A stretch of 35,514 nt of DNA from Bacteroidota bacterium. GTDB lineage: Bacteria > Bacteroidota > Bacteroidia > Palsa-948. Below are positions 7,273-16,708 of the stretch, piece after piece; position 1 is the stretch's first letter; every line of letters starts with the position of its first letter. Under the pieces are notes generated by a model. That model made no database searches. It saw only the letters and a list, made by a program, of their open reading frames with translations, and was not told the origin of the DNA. The stretch lies in contig JACRAL010000181.1 of NCBI GenBank assembly GCA_016213435.1, positions 1 to 35,514 of the forward strand, written 5' to 3'. The translations under genes and the position numbers were made by a program.

Positions 7273-9872
7273 TTTCTTTTTAACTCAACAAATGCTGCTC
7301 CACCGCAAAGCAAGAAAAGTAAAATTATGCTTGCTCCAGAGATTTTTTCTCCTGTTATAAAAACTTCGGGCTCAAATTTAAATTCAACATTGTGCTTTCC
7401 TGCCGGAATTCTCATCGTGCGAAGCACATAATCTGCACGGAAGTGCGGAGTAGCTTTTCCATCCACATAGGCGTTCCATCCGCTGGAATAATAAATTTCA
7501 GAAAATACTGCCAGTTGTTCGGAGGAAGCATTGGCTGCATACACAAGATCATTAGGCTTGTAAGAAGTAAGTTTAATACTTGCGGAAGAATCTTTTTGCG
7601 CCTTGAATCCGTTGAGCTCGCTTTCAAATTTTTTGTCTACAATTGCTGTGGAAGAAGGATTAAAATGTGTAAGAGCGGTAATCTCAGAATCAGCATTGGC
7701 AACCAATTTATATTCGCCTACAAACCAGGCATTGCCAAGCGCTTCGCGGTTGGGATAAACCATCGGTTGATTTTTGTCACCGCCAATGATGATGTATTTT
7801 GTATTCAGCATGTTTATCACGTTCAAATTTCTTGTGCTTTGTGTATTATAAAATCCACGAAGCTCTTGGTTGATATGAAAATCAATCAGTTCCTGATACC
7901 TGCGAAGTTTCGCTCCATGATAACCACCGATGGATTTATGAAAGTAAGAAGTGGCTGCATCCTGATCAGGACGCGCTAATGTATTCCACACCCTGTAATT
8001 CGGGTCGGTATCTTTCATTATTTCAAGATCAGCGCTGTTCGGACGTCCCATTGCGGCAAGAGGATTTTCATTTTTATTTTTCTTCTTATCCACAAAACTT
8101 TCGTTATTCAAATAGCGCTTGTCGATCACTACCATATCGAGCAGAATCAGAATAATGAGTGAGCCGACAAGAATATTTTTATTCACTAATTTATTTTTCG
8201 AATAAAGCCAGATGGCGGCAGCGGCAAACAGAATGAAAAGAAAACTTCGCAATGCATCTGCTTTTACTATTGCTTTTCTAGCTTCAATCGCTCCTGAAAT
8301 AGTACTGTCATAAAAAGTTTTTATTTGATCTTCTGTCCACCCGCTTCGCTGAAGAGTATTGGTTACATCAGGCAAATCGCTTGCGGTGGAAAAATTGGTA
8401 AACATTCCAGGTGCAAGCCAGCATAGGAACGCAATGCCGCCTGAAAGTGCAAACGCGATAATCAATACTTTTTGTCCTGTTAAAATTTGTTTAAAAGGAA
8501 GCGTAATATTTTCTTTCAGGAAATTTTTATTCTTGATCAGGCTGTCAATGGCAAGAATTCCGAGTAAAGGAAGGGTGAATTCTGCAATCACGAGTATCGT
8601 AACCACCGCGCGGAATTTATTGTATGCCGGAAAATGATCGAGCATCCAGTTACTAAAACCAAAAGGATCATTTCTTCCCCATGCGAGCCAGATGGAAAGT
8701 ACAGTAGCAAGCGTAAGCGCCCATTTAAGGGAACCTTTCACAATAAATAATCCGAGCATAAATAAAAATATAACGATGGCTCCCGAATAAATAGGACCTG
8801 CTGTAAAAGGCATATCACCAAAATATCCTGAATAAACTTGCGCAGCAACATTAGCGGCTTGAGGATCTAAACCAGATAGTGCATTTTCAATTGATTTATT
8901 TTTTCCAATAGGTGACGAACTCCCTCCTTTAAAATTCGGGATCAGCAGCGTCATGGTTTCGCCAATGCCGTAACTCCATGCGGTAGCATAATCTTTATCG
9001 AGACCGGAAGTTACGTTGTGTTCGTTCTTCGTTCCGTCAGGATTGATGGTAAGCTCAGTTCCTCCGCGGATGGTGTACTTGCTGTAATCGGCAGTTGCCC
9101 ATAAACTCGTGATGTTTACTCCTACAGCGATGAGTCCTGCGATTCCAACTACCGCTGATCGTTTAAAGAAATCAATCAATTTTTTTTCTTTCCATGCATT
9201 GAAAAGCTCTGCCAAGGCATAAAAAAGTATAACAAATCCAAAGTAATACGTCATCTGGGGATGATTCATAAATATTTCCATCGTAAGGAACAAAGCGGTG
9301 ATGGCTCCGCCTGTAAGAAGTTTTCCCCGATAGGTCAGGATGATTCCCGCCAGCAAAGGAGCAAAATACATAATGGCAGCCATTTTTGTATTATGTCCAG
9401 TATCAATGAAAATAAAAAAATAGGACGACAATCCGAATGCCAGTCCTCCAATTACTGAGAGCCAAGTATCAACCTTGAGCACCTGCAACAAAAAATAAAA
9501 ACCGAGGAAGCAGATGAAGATCATTCCCGCAGGATGAGGAAGAAATAAAGAAAAGAGTTTGCTCAGGTAATTCAATTTACTTGAGAGATAGTAAACCGAT
9601 ATCTGGTACGCGGGCATTCCGCTGAAGAGCGAGTTAGTCCACAATGCTTCCTGTCCTGTTTTTTCTCGGAAGTCCGATAATTCCTTCGACACGCCCTGTG
9701 CGCGCATAATATCTTCCTGAAAAATTTGTTTGCCTCCGAAAATAACAGGAGAGAAATACCCGGTTGTTACCACCAGAAAAATTCCGATGGCGATGAGATG
9801 AGGGGTGAATTGCCCCATCCCGCCCTTCCCCTTCAGGGAAGGAGAAATAGTTGAAGAAGTTTTTTCTGACAT
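7233..9872 (-). CDS. YfhO-family multi-pass membrane protein
   Basis: The 879-residue protein has about a dozen hydrophobic segments in its first ~540 residues and more later. A large extracytoplasmic region (about 610-840) and a last membrane segment (SIILLFLLCGGAAFVEL) follow. This is the layout of YfhO/GT-C-like proteins, some of which take part in glycosylating lipoteichoic acids or other surface polymers; the substrate here is unknown. The start (IFLVVTTGYFSPVIFGGKQI) and the late YYSSGWNAYVDGK motif are typical. Both termini are repeat-derived: residues ~8-20 (ISPSLKGKGGMG) and the last ~13 (LPHPSQKGREE). The neighbouring glycosyltransferase suggests a shared surface-glycan role. Confidence 0.88.
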   Translation of the reverse strand: MSEKTSSTISPSLKGKGGMGQFTPHLIAIGIFLVVTTGYFSPVIFGGKQIFQEDIMRAQGVSKELSDFREKTGQEALWTNSLFSGMPAYQISVYYLSSKLNYLSKLFSLFLPHPAGMIFICFLGFYFLLQVLKVDTWLSVIGGLAFGLSSYFFIFIDTGHNTKMAAIMYFAPLLAGIILTYRGKLLTGGAITALFLTMEIFMNHPQMTYYFGFVILFYALAELFNAWKEKKLIDFFKRSAVVGIAGLIAVGVNITSLWATADYSKYTIRGGTELTINPDGTKNEHNVTSGLDKDYATAWSYGIGETMTLLIPNFKGGSSSPIGKNKSIENALSGLDPQAANVAAQVYSGYFGDMPFTAGPIYSGAIVIFLFMLGLFIVKGSLKWALTLATVLSIWLAWGRNDPFGFSNWMLDHFPAYNKFRAVVTILVIAEFTLPLLGILAIDSLIKNKNFLKENITLPFKQILTGQKVLIIAFALSGGIAFLCWLAPGMFTNFSTASDLPDVTNTLQRSGWTEDQIKTFYDSTISGAIEARKAIVKADALRSFLFILFAAAAIWLYSKNKLVNKNILVGSLIILILLDMVVIDKRYLNNESFVDKKKNKNENPLAAMGRPNSADLEIMKDTDPNYRVWNTLARPDQDAATSYFHKSIGGYHGAKLRRYQELIDFHINQELRGFYNTQSTRNLNVINMLNTKYIIIGGDKNQPMVYPNREALGNAWFVGEYKLVANADSEITALTHFNPSSTAIVDKKFESELNGFKAQKDSSASIKLTSYKPNDLVYAANASSEQLAVFSEIYYSSGWNAYVDGKATPHFRADYVLRTMRIPAGKHNVEFKFEPEVFITGEKISGASIILLFLLCGGAAFVELKRNALPHPSQKGREE
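9814..9852. repeat. palindromic repeat in frame at the N-terminus of the YfhO-like gene
   Basis: CCTTCCC (9824-9830) and GGGAAGG (9836-9842) form a hairpin with a 5-nt loop, flanked by CCCCATCCCGC. It is translated on the minus strand as about a dozen Ser/Gly/Lys-rich residues placed just before the first membrane segment. It belongs to the family seen in metG. Confidence 0.75.
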
Positions 9873-9987
9873 GTATATAAATTTGATTGCCGAAAGTAAA
9901 GAAAAGTTTGGGAATGGAAGATGTTGTTATTTCAGTAGAGATTAGCCAATGAAATTCATCAGCTAATTAACAAATCGTCAAATCTTT

Positions 9988-12804
9988 TTATCTGCTCAGA
10001 TACAAATTTCTCTCCCCATATACCTGCTGGAAGAACTCATCCTCCAGATTGTCGATGAAGTAGATCGCTTCACCGGTAGATTTCATTTCCGGACCGAGTT
10101 CCTTATTTACATCCAAAAATTTATCGAATGAAAATACAGGAACCTTAATTGCATATCCTTTTTTCGTGGGATTGAATTTAAAGTCCTTCACTTTTTTTAC
10201 TCCAAGCATCACCTTGGTAGCGTAGTTGATATACGGCTCATCGTATGCTTTGGCAATAAAAGGCATGGAGCGCGAAGCACGGGGATTGGCTTCAATCACA
10301 TATACTTCTTCATCCTTAATCGCAAACTGAATATTGATAAGTCCTTTTGTTTTCAGCGCAATCGCAATTTTCTTTGTGTATTCTTCTAATTTTTTTATCA
10401 CCTTGTCGCTCAGATCAAAGGGAGGAAGCACCGCGTTGGAATCACCAGAGTGAATTCCCGCAGGTTCAATGTGCTCCATGATCCCCATGATGTAATTGTC
10501 GGTTCCATCGCAAATGGAATCTGTTTCCGCTTCAATGGCCTGTTGCAGAAAATGATCCAACAGAATTTTATTTCCCGGAATATCATTCAGGATCTTTACG
10601 ATGTGCTGTTCCAGTTCCTGTTCGTTGATGACAATCTTCATGCTCTGTCCGCCCAGTACATACGAAGGACGCACCAGCAGCGGAAACCCGAGCGTGCGCG
10701 ATAACTGCACCGCCTGTTCCGCATCTTCCGCCACTCCGAATTTAGGATAAGGAATTTTGAGATCGCTCAGCAGCGTAGAAAAACTTCCTCGGTCTTCAGC
10801 AAGGTCTATGCTTTCGAAATCGGTTCCTATGATTTTAATTCCATACTTCACCATCTTCTCGGCAAGCTTCAGAGCGGTTTGTCCTCCCAGCTGAACAATT
10901 ACGCCTTCGGGTTTTTCATGCTGAATAATTTCATACACATGCTCCCAGAAAACAGGTTCGAAATAAAGTTTGTCGGCAATATCAAAATCGGTGGAGACCG
11001 TTTCGGGATTACAATTGATCATGATGGTTTCGTAGCCGCACTCTTTTGCAGCCAAAACTCCATGCACGCAGGAATAATCAAACTCAATTCCCTGTCCGAT
11101 TCGGTTAGGACCCGAGCCAAGTATCACCACTTTCTTTTTCTTCGATGGAATGGATTCGTTCTCTTCCTCAAAAGTAGAATAGTAATAAGGCGTTTTTGCT
11201 TCAAACTCAGCAGCGCAAGTGTCCACCAATTTATAAACCCGGTTGATGCTCATCTCTTTTCTTTTCTTGAACACCTGGCTCTCCAGGCATTTCAGCAAGT
11301 GAGCGATTTGTCGGTCGGCATATCCTTTTTGTTTTGCTTCCAGTAAAAGATATTTTGGAATATTTGCGAGCGTATGTTTTTCAACTTCTCTTTCCAACGC
11401 GATCATTTCTTCGATCTGATTCAGGAACCATGGATCGATCTTCGTCAGTTTATGAATGGTGTTGAACGGAATTCCCATCTTGAACGCATCGTACACATGG
11501 AACAATCGGTTCCATAAAGGTTTTTCAAGATTGGCAAGTAATGTTTTCTGATCAGCAGTTTCCCTGCCGTCTGCTCCCAAACCGTTTCTTTTTATTTCCA
11601 AACTCTGACAGGCTTTTTGCAAAGCTTCCTGGAAACTTCTGCCGATTCCCATTGCTTCTCCCACAGATTTCATCTGCAAGCCTAGGTGGCGGTCACTTCC
11701 TACAAACTTGTCGAAATTCCAGCGCGGAACTTTCACGATCACATAATCAATGGTTGGTTCGAAGAATGCAGAAGTAGATTTTGTAATTTGATTTTTCAGT
11801 TCGTCAAGATTGTATCCTATAGCAAGTTTTGCCGCGATCTTTGCGATCGGATAACCGGTTGCTTTTGATGCAAGTGCCGAGGAACGCGACACACGCGGAT
11901 TGATCTCGATCACGATCATTTCTTCTTCGTTCTCGGGATTCATCGCAAACTGAATGTTGCATCCACCCGCAAAGTGTCCGATGCCGTTCATGCATTTGAT
12001 AGCAGCATCGCGCATCCGCTGGTAAGCAGTGTCGGAAAGCGTCATGGCAGGAGCCACTGTTACAGAATCGCCTGTGTGGATTCCCATCGGGTCAAAGTTT
12101 TCAATGGAGCAGATGATGACCACGTTATCATTTGCATCGCGCAAAAGTTCCAGTTCAAATTCTTTCCATCCGAAAACACTTTGCTCGATTAGTACTTCAT
12201 GAGTAGGGGATGCATGCAAGCCGCGGTTGAGGGCAGCGTCAAATTCTTCTTTGGTGTTTACAAAACCTCCGCCTGTGCCTCCAAGTGTGAACGAAGGACG
12301 AATCACAAGTGGAAAACCAACTTCCTGTGCAATTTCTTTTCCTTCGAGGAAGGAGGTGGCCGTTTTTCCCTTGCAAACACCCATTCCAAGATGCAGCATT
12401 CTTAGACGGAATTTTTCACGGTCTTCGGTGGTATGAATCGCTTCCACATTCACACCGATCATTTTTACGTTATGCTTTTTCCAAATACCTGCTTTCTCGC
12501 ATTCCAAAGCCAGGTTGAGTGCAGTTTGTCCTCCCATGGTGGGAAGTACGGCATCTATTTTATGTTTCTTGAGAATTTCTGAAATGGACTTTTTCGTAAG
12601 CGGCTTGAGATAAATATTATCCGCAGTAACCTTATCCGTCATGATAGTTGCCGGATTGGAATTAATAAGCGTTACTTCAATTCCTTCTTCCTTGAGCGAG
12701 CGTGATGCTTGCGAGCCGGAGTAATCGAATTCGCAGGCTTGCCCGATAATGATGGGGCCGGAGCCGATGATGAGGACGGATTTAATGGATTTGTCTTTGG
12801 GCAT
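9988..12804 (-). CDS. carB: carbamoyl-phosphate synthase large subunit, without the C-terminal allosteric domain
   Basis: This is the synthetase subunit that makes carbamoyl phosphate from bicarbonate, ammonia (channelled from CarA) and two ATP, feeding pyrimidine and arginine synthesis. The start ([20 protein letters not shown]) and the internal duplicate ([20 protein letters not shown]) mark the two homologous ATP-grasp halves. At 938 residues it ends at about the point where the MGS-like allosteric domain begins in the ~1070-residue E. coli enzyme. Such short forms are, as far as I recall, normal in Bacteroidota. No carA is in the window. Confidence 0.97.
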   Translation of the reverse strand: MPKDKSIKSVLIIGSGPIIIGQACEFDYSGSQASRSLKEEGIEVTLINSNPATIMTDKVTADNIYLKPLTKKSISEILKKHKIDAVLPTMGGQTALNLALECEKAGIWKKHNVKMIGVNVEAIHTTEDREKFRLRMLHLGMGVCKGKTATSFLEGKEIAQEVGFPLVIRPSFTLGGTGGGFVNTKEEFDAALNRGLHASPTHEVLIEQSVFGWKEFELELLRDANDNVVIICSIENFDPMGIHTGDSVTVAPAMTLSDTAYQRMRDAAIKCMNGIGHFAGGCNIQFAMNPENEEEMIVIEINPRVSRSSALASKATGYPIAKIAAKLAIGYNLDELKNQITKSTSAFFEPTIDYVIVKVPRWNFDKFVGSDRHLGLQMKSVGEAMGIGRSFQEALQKACQSLEIKRNGLGADGRETADQKTLLANLEKPLWNRLFHVYDAFKMGIPFNTIHKLTKIDPWFLNQIEEMIALEREVEKHTLANIPKYLLLEAKQKGYADRQIAHLLKCLESQVFKKRKEMSINRVYKLVDTCAAEFEAKTPYYYSTFEEENESIPSKKKKVVILGSGPNRIGQGIEFDYSCVHGVLAAKECGYETIMINCNPETVSTDFDIADKLYFEPVFWEHVYEIIQHEKPEGVIVQLGGQTALKLAEKMVKYGIKIIGTDFESIDLAEDRGSFSTLLSDLKIPYPKFGVAEDAEQAVQLSRTLGFPLLVRPSYVLGGQSMKIVINEQELEQHIVKILNDIPGNKILLDHFLQQAIEAETDSICDGTDNYIMGIMEHIEPAGIHSGDSNAVLPPFDLSDKVIKKLEEYTKKIAIALKTKGLINIQFAIKDEEVYVIEANPRASRSMPFIAKAYDEPYINYATKVMLGVKKVKDFKFNPTKKGYAIKVPVFSFDKFLDVNKELGPEMKSTGEAIYFIDNLEDEFFQQVYGERNLYLSR

Positions 12805-12865
12805 TAGTGTTTACAGTTTTCGGTCTGCTGTTTAGGGTTAAAATACAGTTTTGGAATTGCGGTGG

Positions 12866-12873
12866 CAAATTTA
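12866..12873 (-). promoter_or_regulatory. candidate -7 promoter element of carB
   Basis: On the minus strand this reads TAAATTTG, a full match to TAnnTTTG, followed by C as is common. It lies 62 bp upstream of the carB start. No TTG is seen at the ideal -33 spacing, so the call rests on the -7 element alone. Confidence 0.4.
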
Positions 12874-13180
12874 GGTAAATTGAAAATCAATTCGGGGAAA
12901 AAGAGAAAAGTTTCAGGAAAAACTTATTGACAATTTTTATCGCTTGTTCATTTTGTTTGATACATGACTTATATACCCCTTTCAAACTGCGAAATATATT
13001 TTTAGAAACAGCTTTCTTAATGCTCCATGCATTAGGCCTAAACTATAATTTACTACCAACCAACCTTTGAAATAGCTTTGTGGCGTACGTTAAAGTAACC
13101 TTACATGCAACTTTTTTCCTGCTTTTGCATCTACTAATTGGATGAAATAATGAAGAAGGAGAACATACTTTTAAAAAATA

Positions 13181-13225
13181 CGTTATTCTTTAATAATTAA
13201 GAATCAAAAATAACGATTAACTTTA
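13181..13225 (+). promoter_or_regulatory. nested inverted repeat plus weak -7 box upstream of the universal stress gene
   Basis: Perfect 7-bp outer arms and overlapping 6-bp inner arms end just before TAACTTTA, leaving an 86-bp leader to the ATG at 13312. The arrangement suggests an operator or an RNA hairpin near the promoter. A -33 TTG is not evident. Confidence 0.35.
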
Positions 13226-13311
13226 CACATTGATTACTAACTATTTAACGTTTTTTAGAAGATGATTTAAATAGAAGCAAGCTGATTGATAAAAACGAAA
13301 TACCCCATACA

Positions 13312-14094
13312 ATGTCTCAAAATAACATTCTGGTACCAATTGATTTTTCAGAGCAATCGATTATAGCGCTGGAACAATCTTATAATTTGGCAAGATCTAC
13401 TGCATCCACTATCATTTTATTGCATGTTACGGATAGCGTGGAACAAGACACTCAGAGCAAACTTGATAAATTGGCTCAGCAGGTTTCAACACAATCAGGC
13501 CTGCAAGCCAATACGATGATTGTTAAAGGAAAAGTATATGAGCAAATTATTAAGGCAGCAGAAAAAATAAATGCAATACTAATTGTAATGGGATTTAAGT
13601 CTTCAAAAGAAGTGATGAAGCTTATAGAAAGATCTGCCTGTCCTGTAATAACAATAAAGGGAAAGACCCATCGTAACGGTTGTAAGAATATTGTCCTGCC
13701 ATTGGACCTTACAGAGGCCACAAGAGAAAAAGTAAACAAAGCAATAGAGTTTGCCAAATTTTTTAATTCCACTATTCGGGTTATTTCGGTCCGTTTAGTT
13801 AAAGAGAGGAGTTATGAAAACAAATTGATTGCTTATTCTCACCAGGTGCAAAAATTTATTAAAGAAAAAGGGGTTCCATGTACTATCAAAACATTGGAAG
13901 GAAAGAATATTGCGGATTTAGTTATTGACTATGCCGATGAAGTAGAGGCTGATTTGATTATGATCATGAGTCAGCGGGAATTTAACTTAACCACTCTCTT
14001 TATAGGGAGTACTGCTCAAAGAATTGTCGAACTTTCGAAAATTCCTGTTTTGAGTATCCGTCCTATGAGGCGGAAAGCGGTTGCGCGGTATTAA
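13312..14094 (+). CDS. tandem-domain universal stress protein (UspA family)
   Basis: The 260-residue cytoplasmic protein contains two Usp domains. The first (residues 1-~120) begins ILVPIDFSEQSIIALEQSYNL. The second (~125-255) begins NIVLPLDLTEATREKVNKAI and ends DLIMIMSQREFN, IGSTAQRIVELSKIPVLSIRP. In the second, the loop TLFIGSTAQRIV keeps part of the nucleotide-binding motif. The first half (VMGFKSSKEVMKLIERSACP) is shorter and lacks a clear G-2x-G-9x-G(S/T) pattern, so probably at most one half binds ATP. It is monocistronic, with a long upstream region that may hold stress control. Confidence 0.9.
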   Translation: MSQNNILVPIDFSEQSIIALEQSYNLARSTASTIILLHVTDSVEQDTQSKLDKLAQQVSTQSGLQANTMIVKGKVYEQIIKAAEKINAILIVMGFKSSKEVMKLIERSACPVITIKGKTHRNGCKNIVLPLDLTEATREKVNKAIEFAKFFNSTIRVISVRLVKERSYENKLIAYSHQVQKFIKEKGVPCTIKTLEGKNIADLVIDYADEVEADLIMIMSQREFNLTTLFIGSTAQRIVELSKIPVLSIRPMRRKAVARY

Positions 14095-14239
14095 AATTTT
14101 TGATTCTAAAATATTTCGAAACCAATGAACTTGGTTTTGCAAATACTCGCGGATACGTAAAACGTAAGTCTTATATCAATAAATAAAAAAGTCTATTCAC
14201 AACCCTTGTTTGGTTTTAATGAATTTTTCGCGTATTTTC

Positions 14240-14270
14240 TTGCAGGGCTTACATAAATTTACTTACTTTG
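14240..14270 (+). promoter_or_regulatory. Bacteroidota-type promoter of the PorP/SprF-like gene
   Basis: TTG at 14240-14242 and TTACTTTG at 14263-14270 are 20 bp apart, close to the -33 TTG / -7 TAnnTTTG arrangement. A following C strengthens the match. The ATG lies 21 bp downstream of the -7 element, giving a short leader. Confidence 0.55.
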
Positions 14271-14291
14271 CATCTCTAAAGATTAAGCACC

Positions 14292-15395
14292 ATGAAAACA
14301 TTCACCTTGTTACGTAATTCCTTCTTAGGAGCAGTATTATTGTCCGTTACTGTTGCAAGCGCACAGGACATCCACTTTTCTCAATTTGATCAATCCCCTT
14401 TAACGTTAAATCCTGGTCTTGCAGGCACCACTACTTGGTTGCGTGCTGCAATGATGTATCGCACACAGTGGCGCGCTGTTACGGATAAGCCATACAACAC
14501 CATAGCCGCTTCATTTGATATAAAGTCAAAAAAACACTGGATAAAAATTAAAAATGCAACATCAAAATTCAGAAAATCCGATGAAAGCGGATTTGGATGG
14601 GGAGTTAATTTTTTTAATGATAAAGCCGGGGATGGAAAAATGGGAACATTGCAGGCAAACGGATCGCTTGCATACCAGATATACTTGAGCGGAAAAAGCA
14701 TGCTTGCGTTAGGATTTCAAGGAGGAATCTTGCAACGCAGTATTGATGTAACAAATTTTCATTGGGGAACCCAGTACGATCCAACTTCATCAACCGGGTA
14801 TACTACGAGTCCAGCACTTGCGGATAAAGCAATTGCCAACGTCAATTCCAGTTTCATTAGAGGAGATGGAAGCACGGGGCTTGTTTATGCATATAAAAAA
14901 AGTGAAAGCAGGATAAGCGGAAACGATCAGTTGGATATAATAGTGGGTGCTTCCATGTTTCACCTTTTTACTCCAAAATATTCTTTTCTTGGAGAGAATG
15001 AAAAACTAAGCCAGCGAATTGTGTTTCATGGAAATGCAGTTATTGGAATAAACAATACAAATATTGCAATTGTTCCAGGCTATATGGTATCCATGCAAGG
15101 ATCTAACAGGGAGATTTTTGCCGGAGGAATGATACGATACATGCTTCAGCAAAATTCTATAGTTACTGGTTTTGTGAAAGGAGCTTACCTTTATGCGGGT
15201 GGATATTACCGCAATAAAGATGCATTTGTTGCTACCGCCCTGTTTGAATTTTCCAGTTTTGGAGTTGGCATGAGTTACGACTTTAACATTTCCGGGCTCA
15301 AAACAGTCAGTTCAGGGCGAGGAGGATTAGAAATTACATTGAGGTTTCTAAACCCTGCTCCGTTTCTTTATAGTCAGGCAAGTTTTAAAAAATAA
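14292..15395 (+). CDS. PorP/SprF family type IX secretion system membrane protein
   Basis: The 367-residue outer-membrane protein has a signal peptide (cleavage probably after VASA). The family start is QDIHFSQFDQSPLTLNPGLAG, followed by the YRTQWRAVTDKPYNTIAASFD segment characteristic of PorP/SprF proteins. It is predicted to be a beta-barrel in the outer membrane. Some relatives are needed for export or surface fixation of a particular adhesin encoded next door (SprF with SprB), while many orphans like this one have no adhesin neighbour. No type IX sorting-domain protein lies nearby. Confidence 0.93.
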   Translation: MKTFTLLRNSFLGAVLLSVTVASAQDIHFSQFDQSPLTLNPGLAGTTTWLRAAMMYRTQWRAVTDKPYNTIAASFDIKSKKHWIKIKNATSKFRKSDESGFGWGVNFFNDKAGDGKMGTLQANGSLAYQIYLSGKSMLALGFQGGILQRSIDVTNFHWGTQYDPTSSTGYTTSPALADKAIANVNSSFIRGDGSTGLVYAYKKSESRISGNDQLDIIVGASMFHLFTPKYSFLGENEKLSQRIVFHGNAVIGINNTNIAIVPGYMVSMQGSNREIFAGGMIRYMLQQNSIVTGFVKGAYLYAGGYYRNKDAFVATALFEFSSFGVGMSYDFNISGLKTVSSGRGGLEITLRFLNPAPFLYSQASFKK

Positions 15396-15490
15396 GTTCG
15401 TTTTTACTTGATAGTTTGTCTTATTTATTCATTGATAACGTGTAGTTATTTTCATAGATACATGCCGTACTTTTTAAATGAATTGCCAAC

Positions 15491-15928
15491 ATGTTCAACT
15501 TAAAATCAAACCCCATGGCAAAACCAGGCATCACCGAAACACCTTCCATAAACATTATCGGAGCGGGAACTGTTATTGAAGGCGATATCAAATCAGAAGG
15601 CGACATTCGTGTTGACGGTACGCTCAACGGTTGTCTCATTACAAAAGGAAAACTTGTGCTTGGCACCACCGGTATGGTGGAGGGTGAAATTACCTGCCAG
15701 AACGGGGACATCTCAGGCATCATCACAGGAAAAATAAAAGTAGCAGAACTGCTTTCTCTCAAAGCTACCAGCAAACTCTCGGGCGATATTATCACTAATA
15801 AACTTTCCATTGAACCGGGCGCTAACTTTGTTGGCTCCTGCGCAATGGCAGGCACAGCACCCACTATCAACATCAGTAATGGTCCAGGAGGAGAATCCGA
15901 AAAATCCGAAAAAGCAGCGGCTTACTGA
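15491..15928 (+). CDS. bactofilin
   Basis: The 145-residue cytoskeletal protein consists mainly of the bactofilin beta-helix (residues ~15-120): INIIGAGTVIEGDIKSEGD, IRVDGTLNGCL and LSGDIITNKLSIEPGANF are diagnostic. Bactofilins polymerise without nucleotide at the inner face of the membrane and organise cell-wall or morphology factors. An internal Met at codon 9 (MAKPGI, 15515) is an alternative start. Its 3' end overlaps the start of the AtpZ gene by 50 bp in another frame, indicating translational coupling. Confidence 0.93.
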   Translation: MFNLKSNPMAKPGITETPSINIIGAGTVIEGDIKSEGDIRVDGTLNGCLITKGKLVLGTTGMVEGEITCQNGDISGIITGKIKVAELLSLKATSKLSGDIITNKLSIEPGANFVGSCAMAGTAPTINISNGPGGESEKSEKAAAY

Positions 15929-16112
15929 TTACGGTAAATTTTCCGCCATGGCTTTCCAGATGGGAATCACCATCGCGCTGGGCGTGTGGGGCGGAATGAA
16001 ATTAGACAAGTATTTCCCAGTTACCCGATTTCCTCTCTTTACAATTACGCTCTCGCTGCTTTCTGTGTTCGCATCCATTTATTTTGTGATAAAGGATTTG
16101 TTGAGGAAGTAA
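15879..16112 (+). CDS. AtpZ/AtpI-family membrane protein
   Basis: The 77-residue protein starts at an ATG inside the bactofilin gene (MVQEENPKNPKKQRL). The upstream extension of this frame is shadow sequence. Two membrane helices follow: FSAMAFQMGITIALGVWGGM, with the conserved KLDKYF after it, and PLFTITLSLLSVFASIYFVI. This is the small F0 accessory protein that helps assemble the ATP synthase ring or carries Mg2+/Ca2+. In many Bacteroidota a bactofilin-AtpZ pair precedes atpB; here ATP synthase genes do not follow. Confidence 0.88.
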   Translation: MVQEENPKNPKKQRLTDYGKFSAMAFQMGITIALGVWGGMKLDKYFPVTRFPLFTITLSLLSVFASIYFVIKDLLRK

Positions 16113-16211
16113 ATCCAAGTCCACAGTCTGCTGTTGATAGCTACTCTTAACCGTACCTCTACCTTTTATATAGGAACTAACACAATCTTGCTGTAATGTT
16201 TTTATCTTCGC

Positions 16212-16661
16212 ATGAAACATAAGAGGATGGATTATTTACAGGCAATTGATACATTGATTTCTCCCGCTTCTGAAAGTGATCTGCCGGTTATCGAACTTTT
16301 TGCAAAAAGTTATGACCTTGACTGCGAAGATTTGTCATGGAAACAATTTATTGTTGCAAAAAATAGTGATGCCATCATCGGCTTTGGAAGATTGAAAACG
16401 TATCCTGAATGTACCGAGATCGCTACCGTTGGAGTACTGCCCGAAGAGCGCAACAAAGGGGTGGGTCTATCCATTGTAAAAGAATTGATTCGCATTGCGC
16501 CTTCAGAAATTTTTGTGACTTGCGTGATTCCGAATTTCTTTCACAAGGCAGGATTTGAAACAGTGAAACAATATCCATTCGTACTTCAAAAAAAAGTAGA
16601 TTTTTGTAAACTATATGATTTCAGTGATGAACAGATTTTTGTAATGAAGCTCCAAAAATGA
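16212..16661 (+). CDS. GNAT-family N-acetyltransferase
   Basis: The 149-residue protein has the GNAT core. The segment CTEIATVGVLPEERNKGVGL contains the acetyl-CoA pyrophosphate-binding motif (R/QxxGxG/A as RNKGVG), preceded by AIIGFGRLKTYPE. The later FFHKAGFETV matches the usual substrate-side strand and helix. The acceptor is unknown. A second ATG (MDYLQ, 16227) directly follows AAGAGG and could be the true start. Confidence 0.87.
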   Translation: MKHKRMDYLQAIDTLISPASESDLPVIELFAKSYDLDCEDLSWKQFIVAKNSDAIIGFGRLKTYPECTEIATVGVLPEERNKGVGLSIVKELIRIAPSEIFVTCVIPNFFHKAGFETVKQYPFVLQKKVDFCKLYDFSDEQIFVMKLQK

Positions 16662-16679
16662 ATGGGGGAAACGAAGAAT

Positions 16680-16693
16680 CGGAGAAACGGTGA
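16680..16693 (+). repeat. left arm of 14-bp perfect inverted repeat around the four-helix-bundle gene
   Basis: CGGAGAAACGGTGA here is the exact reverse complement of 17094-17107. Looser complementarity continues outward (AAACGAAGAAT against AATCTCCGTTTCTTT). The two arms lie 16 bp before the gene's ATG and 5 bp after its stop. Confidence 0.9.
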
Positions 16694-16708
16694 TTAATAC
16701 AGAAAATA

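Larger units (their letters stand above)
12805..13311. other. 507-bp AT-rich intergenic region between divergent carB and the universal stress gene
   Basis: I see no supported gene here. Its contents are the carB-side promoter element (12866-12873) and a nested inverted repeat at 13181-13215: outer arms CGTTATT (13181-13187) / AATAACG (13209-13215) and inner arms ATTCTT (13185-13190) / AAGAAT (13199-13204). A TAACTTTA element (13218-13225) directly follows the inverted repeat and could be the stress-gene -7 box. The 16-codon ORF at 13150-13200 has no support. The region between 12900 and 13140 shows nothing I can name. Confidence 0.6.

Noticed and set aside
13150-13200. 16-codon ORF (MKKENILLKN...) upstream of the stress gene
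   Set aside because: It is too short, lies over the inverted repeat and has no support as a leader peptide.
15421-15873. 150-residue minus-strand ORF opposite the bactofilin gene
   Set aside because: It is the antisense shadow of a clear bactofilin; the sense frame has family motifs and the antisense one has none.
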